Below, piece by piece: positions 59,513-64,000 of a stretch of DNA of 64,000 bases. The position numbers were made by a program, and so were the translations under genes. The notes below the pieces were generated by a model. That model had not been told where the DNA came from and did no database searches. It worked only from the letters and a program-made list of their open reading frames with translations. The stretch is from the NCBI RefSeq assembly GCF_014267175.1, contig NZ_JACMTR010000002.1:2753501-2817500 (forward strand), given 5' to 3'. The stretch's first letter is position 1. Each line of letters opens with the position of its first letter. The stretch comes from Pseudonocardia sp. C8. GTDB taxonomy: Bacteria > Actinomycetota > Actinomycetes > Mycobacteriales > Pseudonocardiaceae.

Positions 59513-60382
59513 GTGCGGATCGTGGTGACGACACCGACCGGGAACGTCGGCGCGCGGGTGCTGCGCCTCCTCGTCCAGGCGGGGGTGCGCCCCGTCGCCC
59601 TGCTGCGGGAGCCCGCACGGCTGCCGCCGGACCTGTCCGGTCGGGTCGAGGCGGTCCGGGCCGACCAGACCGACCGCGACACCGTGCTCCGCGCGACCGC
59701 CGGCGCCGACCGGCTGTACTGGGTGAACCCGCCCGCACCGTCCGGCACCGACCCGCTCGCGCAGCACGCGGTGTGCGCCCGGGTGGTCGCCGATGCGGTG
59801 CGCGAGAACGGCATCGGCGCGACGGTCTTCCAGAGCAGCGCGGGTGCGGAGATGCGGCACGGGGCCGGGGACATCGACGGCCTGGCCGCGACCGAGGAGG
59901 CGCTCGACGCGACCGGGGCGCCGGTGCTGCACCTGCGCTGCGGCTACTTCATGACGAACCTGCGGATGTCGGCCGGTGACCTGGCGGGTGGCGTCCTCCC
60001 GACGCCGTGGCCGCTCGACCATCCGCTGCCCTGGGTCGCTCCGCGCGACATCGGGGACGTCGCGGCCGCCCGGCTGCTCGGCCCGCCGTGGCCCGGCCGG
60101 CTGGTGCAGGCGGTCCACGGCCCGGAGGACCTGACGTTCCGGCAGGTCGCCGAGGTGCTCGGCGAGGTCCGCGGGCAGGTGGTGCAGGCGGTGCACGTCC
60201 CGGACGCCGACTTCCGGGCCGCGCTGGCCGGGGCCGGGCTGACCCCGCCGGAGATCGACGCGATCGCCGGGATGGCCGCCGGGCTCAGCAACGGGTTCGT
60301 CCCCGAGCAGCCCCGGGACGCGGTGTCGACCACCCCGACGACGCTGCGGTCCTGGGCCGCCGAGCACCTGCGCGCGGGCTGA
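59513..60382 (+). CDS. NmrA-like NAD(P)-binding protein
   Basis: The 289-residue protein is an atypical SDR of the NmrA/HSCARG group: RIVVTTPTGNVGARVLRLLVQAG forms the Rossmann cofactor loop (GxxGxxG-like). Later blocks include LYWVNPPAPSG, TVFQSSAGAEM and CGYFMTNLRMSAGDL. These proteins sense the NADP(H) state or reduce small compounds; they lack the catalytic YxxxK. The start is GTG 59513. It ends at 60382, just before repeat array 2. Confidence 0.85.
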   Translation: MRIVVTTPTGNVGARVLRLLVQAGVRPVALLREPARLPPDLSGRVEAVRADQTDRDTVLRATAGADRLYWVNPPAPSGTDPLAQHAVCARVVADAVRENGIGATVFQSSAGAEMRHGAGDIDGLAATEEALDATGAPVLHLRCGYFMTNLRMSAGDLAGGVLPTPWPLDHPLPWVAPRDIGDVAAARLLGPPWPGRLVQAVHGPEDLTFRQVAEVLGEVRGQVVQAVHVPDADFRAALAGAGLTPPEIDAIAGMAAGLSNGFVPEQPRDAVSTTPTTLRSWAAEHLRAG

Positions 60383-60428
60383 CCGACCGCCCGGCCTCGG
60401 CACGGTCGCCCGGCACGGCGGCGTCCCC

Positions 60429-61195
60429 GCACGTTCTCGCCCCGGCGAGGGCCGGAAGGTGCGGGCCACCAGCGCTCCCGAGATCAAGATGCACGATCTC
60501 GCCCCGGCCCGGGCGCGAACGTGCGCCTCACCACCCCGGTCATCGAGATGCACGTTCCCGCCCCGCCGAGGGCCGGAACGTGCACGTCACCAACGCTCCC
60601 GAGATCGAGGCGCACGATCTCGCCCGGGCCGGGGCGCCAACGTCCACCTCGCCAGCGCTCCCGAGATCGAGGCGCACGTTCTCGCCCCGGCGCGGGCGCC
60701 AACGTGCAGATCACTCACACGTCGGCGTCGCCTCGCAGCCGAGACGCACGTTCCTTGCCCCGGTGAGACGGGAACGGGCACTTCACCGCCGCCTCGGTGA
60801 TCGACACGCACGTTCTCGCCCCGTCGAGGGCCGGAACGTGCAGATCACCGGCACTCCCGCGATCGAGATGCACGTTCTCGTCCGGGCGTGGGCGCGAACG
60901 TGCACCTCACCACCCACCCGGACATCGACACGCACGATCCCGCCCCGGCGAGGGCGACAACGTGCACCTCACCAGTGCTCCCGAGATCGAGAGGCACGTT
61001 CTCGCCTGGGCCGGGGCGACAACGTGCACCTCGCCAGCGCTCCCGAGATCGAGGCGCACGATCTCGCCCGGGCCGGGGCGCCGACGTCCACCTCGCCAGC
61101 GCTCCCGAGATCGAGGCGCACGTTCCCGCCCCGGCCGGGGCGCCGGCGTGCAGCTCACCGACGCTCCGACGGTCGAGGCGCACGGGACGCACCCA
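60429..61195. repeat. Tandem 62-bp palindromic repeat array 2 (about 13 units)
   Basis: The same GCACG arm as in array 1 recurs at 60429, 60491, 60550, 60612, 60674, 60746, 60808, 60870, 60932, 60994, 61056, 61118 and 61180, almost all 62 bp apart. Most units have outer arms GCACGTT and AACGTGC, so the two central bases of the array 1 arms (GCACGAT/ATCGTGC) have changed together. The inner CTCGCCCCGGCGAG pairing is kept. Spacers begin ACCTCACC and end CCCGAGATCGAGG. The array fills the 830-base gap between the convergent NmrA-like and VWA genes. ORFs read across it do not match any family. Confidence 0.9.
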
Positions 61196-61213
61196 GGAGC
61201 GCTGTGCCCCAGG

Positions 61214-63172
61214 TCAGCCCCGCCGTTTGCGCAGGTAGTCCGCCACCACCTCGGCGCCGAGCCCGTCCAGGTCGGGGTTCACCACCCGTCCCCCGGCCCG
61301 CCGGGCCAGCCGGTCCATGAACGCGGCCAGCCCCGGGTCGTCACCGAGCACGAAGAAGGTGAACCGGGCGTCCATCCCGATCAGCCGGTCGAGCCCGTCG
61401 ACGGTCGCGCGGATCGTGTGCGGGCTGGGCGGGTAGTCGAAGTACGCCTCCCCGTCGCGTTCCAGGTGCGCGGTCGGCTCGCCGTCGGTCACCACCAGCA
61501 CCACCGGGGTGGCGTCGGGTTGGCGGGCCAGCCGTTCCCGGGCCAGCAGCAGGGCGTGGTGCAGGTTCGTGCCCTGCATGTACACGCCCTCCATGCCGAC
61601 GAGCTCGCCGAGCTCGACGGTCTGCGCGTGCCGGCCGAAGGTGACCAGCGACAGGTCGTCGCCCCGGAACCGGGTGGAGATCAGCTGGTGCAGTGCCAGC
61701 GCGGTGCGCTTCATCGGCACCCAGCGGCCCTCGGCGACCATCGACCAGGACGTGTCGACCAGCAGCGCCACCGCGGCCCGGGTGCGCTGCTCGGTCTCGA
61801 CGACCTCGACGTCGGCCACATCGAGGACCCGGTCGTCGCCCCCCGCGCGGCGCAGCTGCGCGTTGAGCAGGGTGCGGGGCACCGACCACGCCTGGGTGTC
61901 GCCGAACTCCCAGGGCCGGGTCGCCCCGGTCGCCTCCCCGGCGGCTCCGGCCCGGCGGGTCTCGCGCTGGCCCTGCCGGGCGGCGACCCGGTCGGCGACG
62001 TCGCGCAGCACGGACTGGCCGAGCGTGCGCAACGCCTTGGGCGACAGCAGCAGCGACCCGTCCGGGGCGCGCCGGAACAGGTCCTGGCGGTGCAGCTCGC
62101 GTTCCAGCTCGGCGAGGGTGCGGGCGTCGGCGGCGGCCTCCGGGCCGAGCGCCTCGGCGAGGGCGTCGAGGTCGACGTCCTCCATCCGGGCGCCCGGATA
62201 GCTCTGGGAGAGCTGCTCGGCGAGCGTGTCGAGCCGGCCGAGCTCCTCCAGGACCCGGGTGGCCTCGCCGAGGCCCATCGGGTTGTCGCCGCGGAAGTTC
62301 CCGTCCCCGGTCCAGTCCTCGCCCGGGCGCAGGCCCTGCAGCTGGGCGTCGAGCCGGGCCAGCGACTGCGCGAGCCGCGGGTCGCCGAACGCCTGCTGCG
62401 CCAGCTCGGCGAGCTCGGCCCGCTGCTCGGGCGACATCGAGTTCAGCATCCGGCGGGCCGCCGCGGCACGGGCCGCGAGCGCGTCGACGAGCTCCCCGGT
62501 GTTCTGCGGGTTCTCCGGGAAGTGCTCGCCGTGGCGGCGCATGAACTCGGCGAACCGCTCGGTGGTGTCCTCCCCGCGGGCGTGGTGGTCCAGGAGGTCG
62601 TTGAGGTCGTCGAGCATCTCGTTGATCCGCTCGACGTCCTGCGGCGTCGCCCCTTCGAGCGCCTGCTTCATGCCCTGGAACCGCTGGTCGAGCAGCTCCC
62701 GGCCGAGCAGGTCGCGGATCTCCTCGTAGGCCTCGCGCGCGTCGGAGGACCGCCAGTCGTAGGAGCCCAGCTCGCGCACGGCGCCGCCGGTGTCCGACGG
62801 CAGCGCGTCCAGCTGCATCTCCCGGAACCGGGCGTCGTCGGACCCGTCGTTGCCGAGGGTCTCCCGTTCGGCGTCGAGCGCGCGCTGCAGCAGCTCCCGG
62901 ACCTCCTGCAGGGTGCCGTCGATCCGGTTGTCGCGCTGCAGCTCGCGGCGCCGTTCCCAGATCCGGCGGGTCAGGTCGTCGAGCCCGCGCCGGCCGTCGA
63001 TGCCGCGGCGCAGCAGCTCCTGCAGCGCCTGCCGCGGCGAGCTGCCCTCCATGACGTCGCGGCCGATCTCGTCCATCGCCGACCGGATGTCGTACGGCGG
63101 CGCGAGCGGGTCCGGGCCGCCGGTGTAGGGGCCGTACGCCCAGCGCCGGCCCCGGCGCCTGGGATCAGCCAT
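61214..63172 (-). CDS. VWA-domain protein of a MoxR/ChlI-type AAA partner pair
   Basis: The 652-residue protein has a long helical, acidic N-terminal part (about 1-430, rich in Arg/Glu) and a C-terminal von Willebrand A domain with the metal-site pattern DTSWS in AVALLVDTSWSMVAEG, and TNLHHALLLARERLA, TPVVLVVTDGEPTAHL. It resembles the magnesium-chelatase D-like or CoxE-like partner of an AAA ATPase. These pairs work as chaperones that insert metals or remodel proteins. ATG 63172 overlaps the AAA gene's stop by 8 bases. It converges on array 2. Confidence 0.87.
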   Translation of the reverse strand: MADPRRRGRRWAYGPYTGGPDPLAPPYDIRSAMDEIGRDVMEGSSPRQALQELLRRGIDGRRGLDDLTRRIWERRRELQRDNRIDGTLQEVRELLQRALDAERETLGNDGSDDARFREMQLDALPSDTGGAVRELGSYDWRSSDAREAYEEIRDLLGRELLDQRFQGMKQALEGATPQDVERINEMLDDLNDLLDHHARGEDTTERFAEFMRRHGEHFPENPQNTGELVDALAARAAAARRMLNSMSPEQRAELAELAQQAFGDPRLAQSLARLDAQLQGLRPGEDWTGDGNFRGDNPMGLGEATRVLEELGRLDTLAEQLSQSYPGARMEDVDLDALAEALGPEAAADARTLAELERELHRQDLFRRAPDGSLLLSPKALRTLGQSVLRDVADRVAARQGQRETRRAGAAGEATGATRPWEFGDTQAWSVPRTLLNAQLRRAGGDDRVLDVADVEVVETEQRTRAAVALLVDTSWSMVAEGRWVPMKRTALALHQLISTRFRGDDLSLVTFGRHAQTVELGELVGMEGVYMQGTNLHHALLLARERLARQPDATPVVLVVTDGEPTAHLERDGEAYFDYPPSPHTIRATVDGLDRLIGMDARFTFFVLGDDPGLAAFMDRLARRAGGRVVNPDLDGLGAEVVADYLRKRRG

Positions 63173-64000
63173 AGGACACCGTGTCGCCGTCGTCGGTGGT
63201 GTCCTTGGCGAGCTTGCGGGTCAGGAACAGGTACTCGAGCGCCAGCTCGGCGGCCGATGCCATCGGGCCGGGATCCTCGGTCCCGGCCGCGCCCAGCTTC
63301 CCCGCGATCTCGGTGAGCGCGCCGACCTGCGGCAGCGCGGCGACGACGTCGCGGGCCGGGATCCGCTCGCCGGTCCGGACCGGCCGGGTCGACACCTCGA
63401 CGGCCAGCTCGTCCAGGTCGATGCCGCGCAGCGCGAACCGCGCGGTGTCGGCCGTGGCCCGCCGCAGCAGGTGCTCGAGCACGTCGTCCTCGCGGCCCTC
63501 CTCGCCGGCGGCGAACTCGAGCTTGCCGCGCAGCACCGCCGGTACCGCCTCCAGGTCGACGGGGCGGGCGTAGGCCCGCTCCTCCCCGGTCAGCGCGGCC
63601 CGCCGCAGCGCCGCGGCGGCGACGGTCTCGGCGGCGGCGATCGCGAACCGGGCCGAGACCCCCGAGCCCTGGTCGATCGCCGACGAGTCCCGCAGGTGCC
63701 GGGTGAACCGGGCGACGACCTCCAGCAGGTGCCGCGGCACCTCGGCGGCCAGGGTGGCCTCCTGGGCGACGAGCGCGATCTCGGGTGCGAGCTCGAGCGG
63801 GTAGTGCGTGCGGACCTCGGCACCGAACCGGTCCTTGAGCGGGGTGATGATCCGCCCGCGGTTGGTGTAGTCCTCCGGGTTCGCGCTCGCGACCAGCAGC
63901 ACGTCCAGCGGCAGCCGCAGCGTGTAGCCGCGGACCTGGATGTCGCGCTCCTCCATCACGTTGAGCAGCGCGACCTGGATGCGTTCGGCCAGGTCGGGCA
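63165..64000 (-). CDS. AAA ATPase (ChlI/MoxR-type), 5' end beyond window
   Basis: The gene runs off the right edge, so only the C-terminal 277 or so residues are seen, starting with ERIQVALLNVMEERDIQVRGYTLRLPLD. The visible part has the sensor region LLVASANPEDYTNRGRIITPLKDRFGAEVRTHYP and a C-terminal lid domain. Walker A is not in the window. It forms an ATPase ring with the VWA partner encoded by the next gene. The pair is coupled by an 8-base overlap. The client is unknown. Confidence 0.87.
   Translation of the reverse strand, partial: PDLAERIQVALLNVMEERDIQVRGYTLRLPLDVLLVASANPEDYTNRGRIITPLKDRFGAEVRTHYPLELAPEIALVAQEATLAAEVPRHLLEVVARFTRHLRDSSAIDQGSGVSARFAIAAAETVAAAALRRAALTGEERAYARPVDLEAVPAVLRGKLEFAAGEEGREDDVLEHLLRRATADTARFALRGIDLDELAVEVSTRPVRTGERIPARDVVAALPQVGALTEIAGKLGAAGTEDPGPMASAAELALEYLFLTRKLAKDTTDDGDTVSYG

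Noticed and set aside
60429..61195. A coding gene with short tandem peptide repeats (ORFs reading RSRDRGARSRPGRG and similar)
   Set aside because: Every frame on both strands gives such repeats, the 62-bp unit is not a multiple of three, and no ribosome site or conserved start is found.

Overview
The window is very GC-rich, uses GTG starts freely, and is packed with genes that often overlap by 4 bases (GTGA or ATGA). It carries the full Pup-proteasome system (pafA, pafB, pafC, prcA, prcB, pup, dop, arc/mpa), a mycothiol ligase gene (mshC) and an F420-type luciferase-like oxidoreductase. Together these point to an actinomycete, most likely Pseudonocardiaceae (Pseudonocardia-like). The genus is an inference. 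On the minus strand the backbone order follows Mycobacterium tuberculosis Rv2130c down to Rv2092c (mshC, metH, hisE, hisG, trmI, mpa, dop, pup, prcB, prcA, pafA, pafB, pafC, tatA, tatC, helY), with accessory genes inserted between the blocks.

Layout. 1-5.1 kb: an Eis-like acetyltransferase (cut by the left edge), a DUF4333 lipid-facing or envelope protein, helicase HelY, and a lone UMP kinase gene. 5.1-11.1 kb: tatC, tatA, pafC, pafB, glutaminase, and the Pup ligase gene pafA. 11.1-20.1 kb: a PAP2-diacylglycerol kinase fusion, an amidohydrolase, a methyltransferase, a tandem palindromic repeat array, a TauE-like exporter, an SDR, a long acyl-CoA dehydrogenase, and a MazF-type toxin-antitoxin pair. 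20.1-27.2 kb: an NAD-linked molybdenum formate dehydrogenase with its maturation genes mobA and fdhD. Its catalytic gene has an in-frame TGA followed by an fdhF-like SECIS hairpin, so it reads as a selenoprotein, and its iron-sulfur N-terminal module is encoded by a separate gene. 27.2-31.5 kb: proteasome core, Pup (ending in Glu) and Dop. 31.6-37.1 kb: small accessory and redox genes (NUDIX, lipoamide dehydrogenase, MarR/YceI, AraC, VOC, DUF1059). 37.2-40.1 kb: the proteasomal ATPase and the tRNA m1A58 methyltransferase. 41-51.2 kb: hisG, hisE, a HAD phosphatase, metH, PAC2, MFS, quinone reductase, mshC. 51.4-52.7 kb: an IS30-family insertion. 52.8-60.4 kb: regulators, transport and redox genes, including a LysR/BASS divergent pair feeding an ECF-sigma operon. 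60.4-61.2 kb: a second array of the same 62-bp repeat. 61.2-64 kb: a VWA/AAA (MoxR-like) pair cut by the right edge.

The two points most worth attention are the split selenocysteine formate dehydrogenase and the two related 62-bp palindromic repeat arrays. Both arrays sit in gaps between convergent genes, and their hairpin arms change in a compensating way (GCACGAT/ATCGTGC against GCACGTT/AACGTGC). I saw no tRNA, rRNA or CRISPR array.
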